Assembly: GCF_010634855.1 (NCBI RefSeq)
Contig: NZ_MWLQ01000011.1
Span: forward strand, 248,001 to 312,000
Direction of reading: 5' to 3'
Origin: Microbacterium sp. B35-30
GTDB lineage: Bacteria; Actinomycetota; Actinomycetes; Actinomycetales; Microbacteriaceae
DNA: 64,000 bases
The translations under genes and the position numbers were made by a program. This document shows positions 28,105-37,580 of this stretch, piece by piece. Positions within the stretch are counted from its first letter, which is position 1; the number at the start of each line of letters is the position of its first letter. Below the pieces are notes generated by a model. The model saw only the letters and a list, made by a program, of their open reading frames with translations. It was not told the DNA's origin and ran no database searches.

Positions 28105-29459
28105 TCGCTCCACCCGGCCTTCCAGTCCTCGGCCGCCGCGAGCGTGAGGGCCTCCCCGGCGAGCAGCACGGATCCGGCGATCACGACGGCGCGTCGATCG
28201 GATGCCGCCGCCCACGCCCGCGCCGCCTCCGCAGCGTCCGCGAGGCCGCCGTGCACCGACACCCGCAGGTCGTGCGCCTCGGCGAGGTCGGCGATGGCGT
28301 CCGCGTCCTCGGCGCGCTCCGAGTCGGGCGTGGTGGCGAACACATGCGCCGCGACAGGCGCGATCTCGGCGACGATTCCGGCGGCGTCCTTGTCGGAGAG
28401 CACGCCGAGCACGACGCCCCACTCGTCGAAGTCGAACGCTTCGCGGAGCGCCGTGACCAGCGCACGCGCGCCATGCGGATTGTGAGCGGCGTCCACGAGC
28501 ACCGTGGGCGCGGCACCGACCAGCTGCAGGCGGCCGGGCGACGTCGCGCCGCCGAGGCCGTCCACGAGCACGTCGCCGGCGATGCGCTGCGATCCGCCGC
28601 CGACGAGCGACTCCACCGCGGCGACGGCGAGGGCGGCGTTGAAACCCTGATGCGCGCCGTAGAGCGGCAGGTACTCGTCCTCGTAGGTGCCGGCGAGACC
28701 GCGCACGGTGATCTGCTGCCCGCCGACGGCGAGACGCTGCTGTGCCAGTGCGAACTCGGCGCCCTCGAAGGCGATCGAGGCGCCGTGCGCGGCGGCGGCA
28801 TCGCGGAGCACCGCCTCGGCGGCGGCGTCCTGTCGGGCCGACACGACCGCGGCGCCGTCCTTGATGATGCCGGCCTTGACCGCCGCGATCTCGGCGATCG
28901 TGTCACCCAGGCGGTCGGCGTGGTCGAGGTCGATCGGGGCGAACACCGCGACGTCGCCGTCGGCGCTGTTCGTCGAGTCCCACGAGCCGCCCATGCCCAC
29001 CTCGAGCACGAGCACGTCGATCGGGGCGTCGGCGAAGGCGACGAATGCGAGCACCGTGAGCAGCTCGAAGAAGGTCAGCCGCGCGTCGTCGCTCGCCGCC
29101 AGCTCGGCGTCGACGAGGTCGACGAACGGCGCGATCTCGTCCCACGCGTCGGCGACGGCGGCGTCATCGATGGGCTCGCCGTCGATCATGATGCGCTCGG
29201 TGAAGCGCTCCAGATGAGGGCTCGTGAACAGGCCGGTCCGCAAGCCGTGGGCGCGCACGAGACTCTCGATCATGCGGCTGGTCGACGTCTTGCCGTTCGT
29301 GCCGGTGACGTGGACCACCCGGTAGGTCTTCTGCGGGTCGGCGAGCAGCTCGAGCACGCGGCGGGTGCGCTCCACGCGGGGCTGCACCCACTGCTCGCCC
29401 TGTCGCTGCAGGAGCGCCTCGTAGACGGCATCCGCACGCTGCCTCTCACGACCGCTCAT
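28101..29459 (-). CDS. folC: Folylpolyglutamate synthase / dihydrofolate synthase
   Basis: A 452-residue Mur-ligase family enzyme that makes dihydrofolate from dihydropteroate and adds glutamates to folates. The P-loop [16 protein letters not shown] lies near residues 50-65. [27 protein letters not shown] (Mg/Lys region), [11 protein letters not shown] and [15 protein letters not shown] follow, all FolC signatures. The start at 29459 overlaps the ileS stop by 4 nt. The larger open frame upstream is antisense-type noise. Together with pabB it gives this window two folate steps, though they are far apart. Confidence 0.96.
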   Translation of the reverse strand: MSGRERQRADAVYEALLQRQGEQWVQPRVERTRRVLELLADPQKTYRVVHVTGTNGKTSTSRMIESLVRAHGLRTGLFTSPHLERFTERIMIDGEPIDDAAVADAWDEIAPFVDLVDAELAASDDARLTFFELLTVLAFVAFADAPIDVLVLEVGMGGSWDSTNSADGDVAVFAPIDLDHADRLGDTIAEIAAVKAGIIKDGAAVVSARQDAAAEAVLRDAAAAHGASIAFEGAEFALAQQRLAVGGQQITVRGLAGTYEDEYLPLYGAHQGFNAALAVAAVESLVGGGSQRIAGDVLVDGLGGATSPGRLQLVGAAPTVLVDAAHNPHGARALVTALREAFDFDEWGVVLGVLSDKDAAGIVAEIAPVAAHVFATTPDSERAEDADAIADLAEAHDLRVSVHGGLADAAEAARAWAAASDRRAVVIAGSVLLAGEALTLAAAEDWKAGWSE

Positions 29460-32400
29460 CGCGGGACCTCCATCCGGCCCACCGAGACCGTGAACCCGCC
29501 GCGGTTGGCGTATGTCCCCGCGTCGATCACCGCCTCGTACTCGACGGGCGCGTCGCCGTCGCCCGCGGCGACGAGCTCGGCGGCCCGCGAGCGCACGTGG
29601 TGCGCGACGGCGAGGGTCTCGCCCGCGACGTTGGCGACATCGAACGCGGCGGCGACCGCGTCCGCGTCCGCCGCGTCGTCGAAGAGCAGTCCGAGCCCGA
29701 TGCGGTCGCTGACGTCGAAGCCGGCGGCCTTGCGGGTGTCCTGGACGGCGCGGATCACGTCGCGGGCCAGGCCCTCGGCCTCGAGTTCGGGAGTCGTCGT
29801 GGTGTCGAGGAGCACGAAGCCCTCGCCGGGCAGCAGTGCGATGGCTGTGCCGTCCGCGACGCCGCCCGCTTCGAGGCTGAGCTCGTACTCCCCCGGCAGC
29901 AGCGCGATGCCGTCGACGACCACGCCTCCGTCGCGCTCCTCCCACACGCCCGCCTTGGCGCCGGCGATGATGTGCTGCACCTGCTTGCCGAGGCGCGGAC
30001 CCACGGCACGCGCGTTGACGGTCAGGCGCTTGCTGATGCCGTAGCGCGCCGACACGTCTTCGCCCAGTTCGATCAGCTCGACCGACTTCACGTTGAGCTC
30101 GTCGCGCAGGATGCCCTCGAACTGCGCAAGGGGTGCGGCATCCGTCACCGCCACGGTGAGCGCCGGAAGCGGCAGACGCACGCGGCGGCCCTCCTTCTTG
30201 CGCAGCGCGTTGGCGACGCTGGATGCCTCGCGCACGGCATCCATGGCGGTGCGGATGTCGTCTGCGGCCGGGAAGGCGTCGGCGTCGGGCCAGTCCTGCA
30301 GGTGCACGCTGCGCCCGCCGGTGAGTCCCTGCCAGACCTTCTCGGAGACGAGGGGGATCAGCGGGGCCGCGACGCGCGTCAGCGTCTCGAGCACCGTGTA
30401 CAGCGTGTCGAACGCCTCGGTGCTCTTTGCGTGATCAGGGCTGTTCGGATCATCCGAGACGCCCACCCAGAAGCGGTCGCGCGAGCGGCGGATGTACCAG
30501 TTGGTCAGCGCCTCCGTGAAGTCGCGCAGTTTCGCCGCGGCGAGCGTCGAATCCAGCGCCTCGAGGTCGGCGGCGACATCCCTCACCAGATCGCCGGTGA
30601 GCGCCAGGATGTAGCGATCCAGCACGTCGGTCGAATCGGTGCGCCACGAGGCCTGATAGCCCTCGCCTGCGGTCCCCGAGCCTGTCGAAGGGCCGCCGGC
30701 GGCGTTGGCGTACGTCGCGAAGAAGTACCACGCGCTCCACAGCGGCAGCAGGAACTCGCGCACACCGGCGCGGATCCCCTCCTCGGTGACGATGAGGTTG
30801 CCGCCGCGCAGGACGGAGCTCGACATCAGGAACCAGCGCATCGCGTCCGAGCCGTCGCGGTCGAACACCTCGCTGACGTCGGGATAGTTCTGCAGCGACT
30901 TCGACATCTTGAGCCCGTCGCTGCCCAGCACGATGCCGTGGCACGAGACCCCGGTGAAGGCGGGCCGGTCGAACAGTGCGGTGGACAGCACATGCATGAC
31001 GTAGAACCAGCCGCGGGTCTGCCCGATGTACTCGACGATGAAGTCGGCCGGCGCGTGCTCGTCGAACCACTGCTGGTTCTCGAAGGGGTAGTGCACCTGC
31101 GCGTACGGCATCGAGCCGGAGTCGAACCACACGTCGAAGACGTCCTCGATGCGGCGCATCGTGCTGCGGCCCGTCGGATCGTCGGGGTTCGGGCGGGTCA
31201 GATCGTCGATGTACGGCCGGTGCAGGTCCACCTCGCCTTCGGCGTTGCGCGGCAGGCGGCCGAAGTCCCGCTCGAGGTCCTCGAGCGAGCCGTACACGTC
31301 GACGCGGGGGTGCTCCGGGTCGTCGCTCTTCCACACCGGGATGGGCGAGCCCCAATACCGGTTGCGGCTGACCGACCAGTCGCGCGCGCCCTCGAGCCAC
31401 TTGCCGAACTGGCCGTGCTTGACGTTCTCGGGCACCCACGTGATCTGCTCGTTGTTGGCGAGCATGCGGTCCTTGATGTCGGTCACGCGGACGAACCAGC
31501 TCGAGACGGCGCGGTAGATGAGCGGGTTGCGGCACCGCCAGCAGTGCGGGTACGAGTGCTCGTAGCTCGCCTCGCGCAGAAGGCGTCCCTCCTGGCGGAG
31601 CAGTCGGATCAGCGGGCGGTTGGCGTCCATCCAGAGCTGGCCGGCGACGTCCGTCACCTGCGGGAGGAAGCGCCCGCCGTCGTCGAGGCTCATGATGAGC
31701 GGGATGCCGGCGGCCTCGGTCACCCGCTGGTCATCCTCACCGAAGGCCGGTGCCTGGTGGACGATGCCGGTGCCGTCGCCGGTCGTGACGTAGTCGTCGA
31801 CGAGGATGCGCCACGCGCCCTGCGTGCCCCAGGTCGCGGCATCCGCGTAGTAGTCGAAGAGTCGGTCGTAGGTGACGTCCCGGAGGTCAGCGCCGAGGAC
31901 GGTCTGCTGCACGGCCTCGCGCGCGGCCTCGGCCGACTCGTAGCCGAGGTCCTTGGCGTAGCCGGCGAGCAGCTCCTCGGCGAGCAGGTAGCGGTGCGAC
32001 TCGGCTTCGGCGGGCTCGTCGTCGCGGTGCACATCCGCCGCGCCGTTCGGGCCGCCGGGCACGACGACGTAGCGGATGTCGGAACCGACGGCGAGGGCGA
32101 GGTTCGTGGGCAGCGTCCACGGGGTCGTCGTCCACGCCAGGGCTCGCACGGCGGTGAGGCCGAGCGCCTCGGCCTTCACGCCCGTCAGCGGGAACGTGAC
32201 CGTCACCGAGGGATCCTGCCGCATCTTGTAGACGTCGTCGTCCATGCGCAGCTCGTGCGCCGAGAGCGGTGTCTCATCGCGCCAGCAGTACGGCAGCACG
32301 CGGTGTCCCTCGTACGCCAGACCCTTGTCGTAGATGGTCTTGAACGCCCACAGCACGGACTCCATGTAGGTGAGGTCGAGCGTCTTGTAGCCGCGCTCGA

Positions 32401-32893
32401 AGTCGACCCAGCGCGCCTGGCGCGTGACGTAGTCCTCCCACTCGCGGGTGTAGGCGAGCACCGACTCCCGGGACTTCGCGTTGAAGGCGGCGATGCCCAT
32501 CGCCTCGATCTCGCTCTTCTCGGTGATGCCGAGCTGCTTCATCGCCTCCAGCTCGGCCGGCAGGCCGTGCGTGTCCCAGCCGAAGACCCGATCCACCTTC
32601 TTGCCGCGCATGGTCTGGAAACGCGGGAAGAGGTCCTTGGCATAGCCGGTGAGGAGGTGGCCGTAGTGCGGCAGGCCGTTGGCGAAGGGCGGGCCGTCGT
32701 AGAAGACCCACTCGTCGGCGCCCTCGCGCTGATCGATCGAGGCACGGAAGGTCTGGTCCGCCTCCCAGAACGCGAGGGTCTCGCGCTCGATGTCGGGGAA
32801 GCGCGGGCTCGGAACGACGGGACTCACTCCGGCGCCGGGGCGTGCCGAAGCATCGGCTGCAGGTCCGAAGGCGGAGGGGCGGGGGTAGGTCAT
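29456..32893 (-). CDS. ileS: Isoleucyl-tRNA synthetase, eukaryote-like (type 2) form
   Basis: A 1145-residue class I synthetase. The signature is [18 protein letters not shown] (HYGH, about 76-79), and the KMSKS region reads [14 protein letters not shown] (near 662). Both are typical of the eukaryote-like IleRS type rather than the HIGH-type bacterial form; that type is known for low mupirocin sensitivity. The editing domain includes [18 protein letters not shown]. Near residues 733-740 the run GGPSTGSGT is encoded by a copy of a dispersed repeat (core 30681-30691). The ATG at 32893 follows GAGAGAA. Upstream is a T-box riboswitch. It is the first gene of the ileS-folC-DUF4233-ndk operon. Confidence 0.97.
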   Translation of the reverse strand: MTYPRPSAFGPAADASARPGAGVSPVVPSPRFPDIERETLAFWEADQTFRASIDQREGADEWVFYDGPPFANGLPHYGHLLTGYAKDLFPRFQTMRGKKVDRVFGWDTHGLPAELEAMKQLGITEKSEIEAMGIAAFNAKSRESVLAYTREWEDYVTRQARWVDFERGYKTLDLTYMESVLWAFKTIYDKGLAYEGHRVLPYCWRDETPLSAHELRMDDDVYKMRQDPSVTVTFPLTGVKAEALGLTAVRALAWTTTPWTLPTNLALAVGSDIRYVVVPGGPNGAADVHRDDEPAEAESHRYLLAEELLAGYAKDLGYESAEAAREAVQQTVLGADLRDVTYDRLFDYYADAATWGTQGAWRILVDDYVTTGDGTGIVHQAPAFGEDDQRVTEAAGIPLIMSLDDGGRFLPQVTDVAGQLWMDANRPLIRLLRQEGRLLREASYEHSYPHCWRCRNPLIYRAVSSWFVRVTDIKDRMLANNEQITWVPENVKHGQFGKWLEGARDWSVSRNRYWGSPIPVWKSDDPEHPRVDVYGSLEDLERDFGRLPRNAEGEVDLHRPYIDDLTRPNPDDPTGRSTMRRIEDVFDVWFDSGSMPYAQVHYPFENQQWFDEHAPADFIVEYIGQTRGWFYVMHVLSTALFDRPAFTGVSCHGIVLGSDGLKMSKSLQNYPDVSEVFDRDGSDAMRWFLMSSSVLRGGNLIVTEEGIRAGVREFLLPLWSAWYFFATYANAAGGPSTGSGTAGEGYQASWRTDSTDVLDRYILALTGDLVRDVAADLEALDSTLAAAKLRDFTEALTNWYIRRSRDRFWVGVSDDPNSPDHAKSTEAFDTLYTVLETLTRVAAPLIPLVSEKVWQGLTGGRSVHLQDWPDADAFPAADDIRTAMDAVREASSVANALRKKEGRRVRLPLPALTVAVTDAAPLAQFEGILRDELNVKSVELIELGEDVSARYGISKRLTVNARAVGPRLGKQVQHIIAGAKAGVWEERDGGVVVDGIALLPGEYELSLEAGGVADGTAIALLPGEGFVLLDTTTTPELEAEGLARDVIRAVQDTRKAAGFDVSDRIGLGLLFDDAADADAVAAAFDVANVAGETLAVAHHVRSRAAELVAAGDGDAPVEYEAVIDAGTYANRGGFTVSVGRMEVPR
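30681..30691 (-). repeat. Dispersed repeat core CCTGTCGAAGG, copy 2, inside ileS
   Basis: The core with flanks GAG and GG matches copy 1 at 21668. It is translated in frame and yields a short Gly/Ser/Thr-rich loop in IleRS. Confidence 0.55.
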
Positions 32894-33130
32894 GTTCTCT
32901 CGCAGGTGCTCGCTCGTGTGCTTCCTGCGGGGACGACATGCCTGGACCGGTGACCAGACGTACCGCGGTACCACCCTGCTTTGACGTCTCGGGACCCTTC
33001 GACAGGGACCGAGCTGCCCTCTCTCACTGCGGCTGTGACGGGCCTGACCCGCTCGGTTCTAATGGGGAATCCGCTCGCGCGGCGTCCTGTTCTTCCGAGT
33101 GCTCCCCGGTGATGGCCGGATCGACGCTGT
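32894..33130 (-). promoter_or_regulatory. T-box riboswitch controlling ileS
   Basis: The minus strand carries the T-box consensus AGGGTGGTACCGCGG (32963-32977), about 70 nt before the ileS ATG. Upstream lies a Stem I candidate closed by GGGGA/TCCCC that contains GAAGAAC, with an ATT (33068-33070) in the place where an Ile specifier is expected. A Stem III-like hairpin follows (CTCGG...CCGAG). Downstream, a 6-bp hairpin (32901-32906 with 32924-32929) abuts the Shine-Dalgarno GAGAG. The T-box arm GCAGGG can instead pair with CCCCGC (32927-32932), so the two folds exclude each other. No U-tract is present. Control should therefore be at translation, as known for actinobacterial ileS T-boxes. Confidence 0.88.
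32996..33006. repeat. Dispersed repeat core CCTTCGACAGG, copy 3, in the T-box leader
   Basis: The core here forms the loop side of the Stem III-like hairpin of the ileS leader. It may be a chance match to the repeat or a captured copy. Confidence 0.4.
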
Positions 33131-33136
33131 GGAACG

Positions 33137-33142
33137 AGTCTA
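33137..33142 (-). promoter_or_regulatory. Candidate -10 for ileS
   Basis: TAGACT on the minus strand, placing the transcript start near 33130, just before the T-box Stem I. The -35 is weak. Confidence 0.45.
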
Positions 33143-33212
33143 CCGTGGCCGCACAAGAGGGAATGCGGAGCACGGCGACGGGGTTTCTGGACTCGTGCCA
33201 AGATTGACATCC

Positions 33213-34568
33213 GTGACCGCAGCCGCACCCGAATCCGCTCTGGTTCCCGAATCCGCCCCGACGCGTCGCGTCGCCTGGGCCTCGATGGTGGGAACCTCGC
33301 TGGAGTCCTTCGATTTCTACCTGTTCGCCTACTTCTCGGCGTTCTTCGTCGGGCCGCTGTTCTTCGACCCGCTCGGGCAGTTCGGCGCGACCAGCGCCGC
33401 GTTCCTGACGATCGCGCTCGCGTTCGTGGTGCGACCGATCGGCGCCGTGATCTTCGGCTACATGGGCGACCGCGTCGGCCGCAGGGCGACCCTGCTGTGG
33501 ACGGTCGGCATCATGGGTGTCGCGACGGGGCTCATCGGCCTCCTGCCGACCTACGCGCAGGCGGGCTGGCTCGGTGCCGCGCTCCTGATCCTGCTGCGCA
33601 TCGTGCAGGGCCTGTCACTGGGCGGCGAGTGGGGCGGCTCGATCCTCATCGCGACCGAGAACTCCGGCCCCGTCAAGCGCGCGTTCTACGCCGCGATCCC
33701 CCAGCTCGGCTCCCCCGTCGGCTCGATCCTCTCGGCCACCGTGTTCATCGTCCTCACGGCGGTGCTTCCGGCCGAGCAGATCGCGGAGTGGGGATGGCGC
33801 ATCCCGTTCCTCCTCGCCTTCCCGCTGCTGCTGGTCTCGCTGTACCTGCGCTGGTCGATCTCCGAGACGCCGGTGTTCGAGGGCGTCGTCGCCCAGGGCC
33901 GCCGCGACCGCGTCCCCTTCGTGACCATGTTCGCCAAGCGTCCCGGCGCCATGGCGATCGCCATCGGCGCGGCCCTGCTGGGCATCGGGTCGTACTCGCT
34001 GATGAACACCTACACCGTCAACTACGGCGTGGAGCAACTGGGCTTCAGCTTCCAGGACCTGCTCATCGCGACCACGATCGGCGGCCTTCTGCAGCTCGTG
34101 ACCATCCCGCTGTTCGGCGGGTGGGCGGCACGCATCGGCTCAGCGCGCGTCGTGCTCTGGGGCGCACTCGGGACGCTGCTGATCACGTTCCCGATGTACT
34201 TCCTGCTCCAGTTCGCGACCTTCCCGATCCTCGTCGCGACGATGCTGATCGGCGGCATCCTTCCGACGATGGCGTGGGCGGCGCTCGGAGGCCTCATGAA
34301 CGACCTCTTCCCCGACCGCTTCCGCTACTCGGCACTCTCGTTCGCCTACGCGCTGGCCGCGACGATCAGCGGGTTCGTCCCCTACCTCACGCTCACCCTC
34401 GGTGAGGCGACGGACTACGCGTGGTGGCACCCCGGTGTGATCCTGGCGATCATGTCGGCCGTCACGCTCGTGTCCGCCTGGCTGGCCACGCGCCGCGCCG
34501 TCGAGCCGGAGCTGGCGACCGATCCCGCGAGCGCGACGGCGACCGCGACGGCGAACGCAACGGCCTGA
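33213..34568 (+). CDS. MFS transporter of the metabolite:proton symporter (MHS) type
   Basis: A 451-residue transporter with about 12 membrane segments. MVGTSLESFDFYLFAYFSAF and GYMGDRVGRRATLL (the loop 2-3 MFS motif) with IVQGLSLGGEWGGS are typical of the MHS group that imports organic acids and osmolytes such as proline/betaine, shikimate or ketoglutarate. The substrate cannot be read from sequence. The GTG at 33213 is taken as start; the frame is open upstream into the ileS control region but that part is not conserved-looking. The C-terminus is a Thr/Ala-rich tail. A perfect hairpin follows the gene. Confidence 0.88.
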   Translation: MTAAAPESALVPESAPTRRVAWASMVGTSLESFDFYLFAYFSAFFVGPLFFDPLGQFGATSAAFLTIALAFVVRPIGAVIFGYMGDRVGRRATLLWTVGIMGVATGLIGLLPTYAQAGWLGAALLILLRIVQGLSLGGEWGGSILIATENSGPVKRAFYAAIPQLGSPVGSILSATVFIVLTAVLPAEQIAEWGWRIPFLLAFPLLLVSLYLRWSISETPVFEGVVAQGRRDRVPFVTMFAKRPGAMAIAIGAALLGIGSYSLMNTYTVNYGVEQLGFSFQDLLIATTIGGLLQLVTIPLFGGWAARIGSARVVLWGALGTLLITFPMYFLLQFATFPILVATMLIGGILPTMAWAALGGLMNDLFPDRFRYSALSFAYALAATISGFVPYLTLTLGEATDYAWWHPGVILAIMSAVTLVSAWLATRRAVEPELATDPASATATATANATA

Positions 34569-34582
34569 TCGGGACGCGTCAC

Positions 34583-34620
34583 GAACGGACGGATGCCGGC
34601 TGCCCGGCATCCGTCCGTTC
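34583..34620 (+). terminator. Perfect 17-bp hairpin after the MHS transporter
   Basis: Arms 34583-34599 and 34604-34620 are exact reverse complements with a 4-nt loop (CTGC). Each arm contains the word ACGGATGCC or its complement, which is over-represented in the window. No U-tract follows. Confidence 0.6.
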
Positions 34621-34648
34621 CCGTGTGCAGGAACGCCCGGGCTAGAAT
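34619..34648 (+). promoter_or_regulatory. Candidate valS promoter
   Basis: TAGAAT (34643-34648) preceded at 18 nt by TTCCCG (34619-34624). It starts at the edge of the upstream hairpin. Confidence 0.45.
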
Positions 34649-34713
34649 CGAGCGACATCCCACACTCAGGCACGCTCACACAGTGCCGCACATATCGCTC
34701 GAGGAGTCCCGCC

Positions 34714-37308
34714 ATGACCGACGCTCGCCCCGCACAGGGACCGATTCCGGACAAACCCGTACTGGAGGGCCTCGAGGACAAGTGGGATGCGGCGTGGTCC
34801 CGGCAGGGCACCTACCTGTTCGATCGCGCGCGTGCCGCGGAGGTGGGTCGCGAGGGCGTCTACTCGGTGGACACTCCCCCGCCGACCGCGTCGGGGAGTC
34901 TTCACATCGGGCACGTCTTCTCGTTCACGCACACCGACCTCAAGGTGCGGTACGAGCGCATGCGCGGCAAGACCGTGTTCTACCCGATGGGCTGGGACGA
35001 CAACGGCCTGCCCACCGAGCGCCGCGTGCAGAACTACTACGGGGTGCGCTGCGACCCCTCACTCGCGTATGAGTCCGGCTTCACGCCCCCCTTCGAGGGC
35101 GGCGACAACAAGTCCAGCCGCGCCGCCGACCAGGTGCCGATCAGCCGCCGGAACTTCATCGAGCTGTGCGAGCGGCTGACCGTCGAAGACGAGAAGCACT
35201 TCGAGGCGCTCTTCCGCCAGCTGGGGCTCAGCGTCGACTGGACGCAGACCTACCGCACCATCTCGGACGACACGATCCGCACCAGCCAGCGGGCCTTCCT
35301 GCGCAACCTCGAGCGCGGCGAGGCCTACCAGGACCTCGCCCCCACCATGTGGGACATCGACTTCCGCACCGCCATCGCGCAGGCCGAGCTCGAGGAGCGC
35401 GAGCAGCCGGCGGCGTTCCACCGCGTGGCGTTCCACAAGACCGACGGCTCGGGCGATGTGCACATCGAGACGACCCGCCCGGAGCTGCTGGCCGCGTGCG
35501 TCGCGCTCGTCGCGCACCCCGACGACGAGCGCTACCGGCCGCTGTTCGGCACGACCGTTCGCACCCCCCTCTTCGAGGTCGAGGTGCCGGTGCTGGCCCA
35601 CCCCCTCGCCCAGCCCGACAAGGGCTCGGGCATCGCCATGATCTGCACCTTCGGCGACGTGACCGACATCATCTGGTGGCGCGAGCTGAACCTCCCCAAC
35701 CGCACCATCCTCGGCCTCGACGGACGCATCGTCCCCGAGGCGCCGGAAGCGATCGAGACGGATGCCGGCGCCGCCGCGTACGCGGAACTCGCCGGCAAGA
35801 CGGTGTTCAGCGCGAAGAAGCGCGTGGTGGAGCTGCTCCAGGAGTCCGGCGAGCTCGTCGGCGACCCGAAGCCCTTCACCCACGTCGTGAAGTTCTACGA
35901 GAAGGGCGATCGCCCGATGGAGATCGTCTCCACTCGTCAGTGGTACATCCGCAACGGCGCCCGCGACGAGGCGCTGCGCGAGAAGCTCATCACGCTCGGG
36001 AAGCAGATGTCGTGGCATCCCGATTTCATGCGCGTGCGCTTCGAGAACTGGACCAACGGCCTCACCGGCGACTGGCTCGTCTCGCGCCAGCGGTTCTTCG
36101 GCGTGCCGATCCCCGTATGGTACGCGCTCGACGAGAACGGCGAGCGGGACTACGACCGCGTCATCACTCCCGACCACGCCTCGCTCCCCGTGGACCCGTC
36201 GACCGATGTTCCCGCCGGCTACACCGCCGATCAGCGCGGCGTTCCCGGTGGCTTCGAGGGCGAGAACGACATCTTCGACACGTGGGCGACCTCGTCGCTC
36301 ACGCCGCAGCTCGCCGGCGGCTGGGAGCGCGACCCGGAGCTCTGGAACCTCGTCGCCCCGTTCGACATGCGCCCGCAGGGCCAGGACATCATCCGCACCT
36401 GGCTCTTCTCGACGCTGCTGCGCAGCGCCCTCGAGGACGACCGTGCGCCGTGGACGGATGCCGCGATCTCGGGCTTCATCGTGGACCCCGACCGCAAGAA
36501 GATGTCGAAGTCCAAGGGCAACGTCGTCACCCCGGCCGACATCCTGTCGCAGCACGGCTCGGACGCGGTCAGGTACTGGGCGGCGTCGAGCCGCCTCGGC
36601 ACCGACGCGGCGTTCGACCCGCAGAACCCGACACAGGTGAAGATCGGCCGCCGGCTCGCGATCAAGGTGCTCAACGCGGCGAAGTTCGTGCTGTCGTTCC
36701 CCGTGCCCGAGGGCGCCCAGGTGACGCACGCGCTGGATGCCTCGATGCTCACGGCGCTGGACGCGGTGGTGCGCGACGCGACCAAGGCGCTGGACGCCTA
36801 CGACCACGCACGAGCGCTGGAGCTGACGGAGTCGTTCTTCTGGACGTTCTGCGACGACTACCTCGAGCTGGTGAAGGAGCGCGCCTACAACCAGACCGAC
36901 GTGGGGCAGGCCTCGGCCGCCCTGGCACTGCGCACGGCGCTCTCCACGCTGCTGCGGCTCTTCGCTCCCGTGCTCGCGTTCGCGGCGGAGGAGTCGTGGT
37001 CGTGGTTCAACGAGGGCTCGGTGCACAATGCCCAGTGGCCCGAGCCGCTCGGCATCGAGGGCGACCCGGCGGTGCTCCGCATCGTCGGAGAGGCGCTCAT
37101 CGGCGTCCGTCGTGCGAAGACCGAGGCAAAGGTGTCGCAGAAGGCCCAGGTGTCACATGTCACGATCGGCGCTCCCGCTGACGCCATCGCCGCGCTGCGC
37201 CTGGCCGAGGGCGACCTGAAGGCCGTCGGTCGCATCGCCGAGATCCGCTACGACGAAGCCGACGCACTGTCGGTCACCGATATCGAGCTCGCACCGCAGG
37301 AGGACTGA
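34714..37308 (+). CDS. valS: Valyl-tRNA synthetase (short form)
   Basis: An 864-residue class I synthetase. HIGH is at residues 64-67 (SGSLHIGHVFSFTHTD), and KMSKSKGN near 594-601. WDDNGLPTERRVQNYY and the editing domain with HIETTRPELLAACVALVAHPDD are present. It lacks the long C-terminal coiled-coil tail of E. coli ValRS and looks like the shorter archaeal-type ValRS found in some bacteria; that lineage call needs a tree. GAGGAG lies 7 nt before the ATG. A small protein gene starts one base after the stop. Confidence 0.96.
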   Translation: MTDARPAQGPIPDKPVLEGLEDKWDAAWSRQGTYLFDRARAAEVGREGVYSVDTPPPTASGSLHIGHVFSFTHTDLKVRYERMRGKTVFYPMGWDDNGLPTERRVQNYYGVRCDPSLAYESGFTPPFEGGDNKSSRAADQVPISRRNFIELCERLTVEDEKHFEALFRQLGLSVDWTQTYRTISDDTIRTSQRAFLRNLERGEAYQDLAPTMWDIDFRTAIAQAELEEREQPAAFHRVAFHKTDGSGDVHIETTRPELLAACVALVAHPDDERYRPLFGTTVRTPLFEVEVPVLAHPLAQPDKGSGIAMICTFGDVTDIIWWRELNLPNRTILGLDGRIVPEAPEAIETDAGAAAYAELAGKTVFSAKKRVVELLQESGELVGDPKPFTHVVKFYEKGDRPMEIVSTRQWYIRNGARDEALREKLITLGKQMSWHPDFMRVRFENWTNGLTGDWLVSRQRFFGVPIPVWYALDENGERDYDRVITPDHASLPVDPSTDVPAGYTADQRGVPGGFEGENDIFDTWATSSLTPQLAGGWERDPELWNLVAPFDMRPQGQDIIRTWLFSTLLRSALEDDRAPWTDAAISGFIVDPDRKKMSKSKGNVVTPADILSQHGSDAVRYWAASSRLGTDAAFDPQNPTQVKIGRRLAIKVLNAAKFVLSFPVPEGAQVTHALDASMLTALDAVVRDATKALDAYDHARALELTESFFWTFCDDYLELVKERAYNQTDVGQASAALALRTALSTLLRLFAPVLAFAAEESWSWFNEGSVHNAQWPEPLGIEGDPAVLRIVGEALIGVRRAKTEAKVSQKAQVSHVTIGAPADAIAALRLAEGDLKAVGRIAEIRYDEADALSVTDIELAPQED

Positions 37309-37309
37309 C

Positions 37310-37558
37310 ATGCAGCTGGGAACCCGCTGGACATCCGGCGACGAACCGCCCCAGGCCGTGCCCGAGGCGCTGCGCCGCGGCATCCGCTCGGTCGATGAGA
37401 CCATCCCGGCCGACCAGCTCGGTCAGCCGCGTCCGCACTGGACGCTCACCTGGCTCGAAGGCAAGCCGATCGCGGAGCTCGACACCGGCGTGATCGTGAC
37501 ACTCGATGCCGACGGCAAGGCCGTCGCCCGGAACGATCCGGACGACGGCTTCGGCTAG
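37310..37558 (+). CDS. Small conserved protein downstream of valS (unknown)
   Basis: An 82-residue soluble protein beginning MQLGTRWTSGDEPPQAVPEALRR. It contains RPHWTLTWLEGKPIAELDTGVIV and ends in an acidic, Gly-rich tail (DPDDGFG). It is compact and Trp-containing, with no membrane segment. I do not recognise a domain. The ATG lies one base after the valS stop, so it is almost certainly translated from the valS mRNA. The stop lies 22 bp from that of the convergent MFS gene. Confidence 0.75.
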   Translation: MQLGTRWTSGDEPPQAVPEALRRGIRSVDETIPADQLGQPRPHWTLTWLEGKPIAELDTGVIVTLDADGKAVARNDPDDGFG

Positions 37559-37580
37559 ACCGGTTCGAAGAGACCGGGAC

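Noticed and set aside
29597..32953. Long open frame (1118 codons) on the plus strand opposite ileS
   Set aside because: Antisense shadow of ileS with no recognisable protein motif.
33206..33211. TTGACA just before the MHS transporter GTG, resembling a -35
   Set aside because: It lies only 1 nt before the start codon, leaving no room for a -10 and transcript start upstream of this gene; likely chance.
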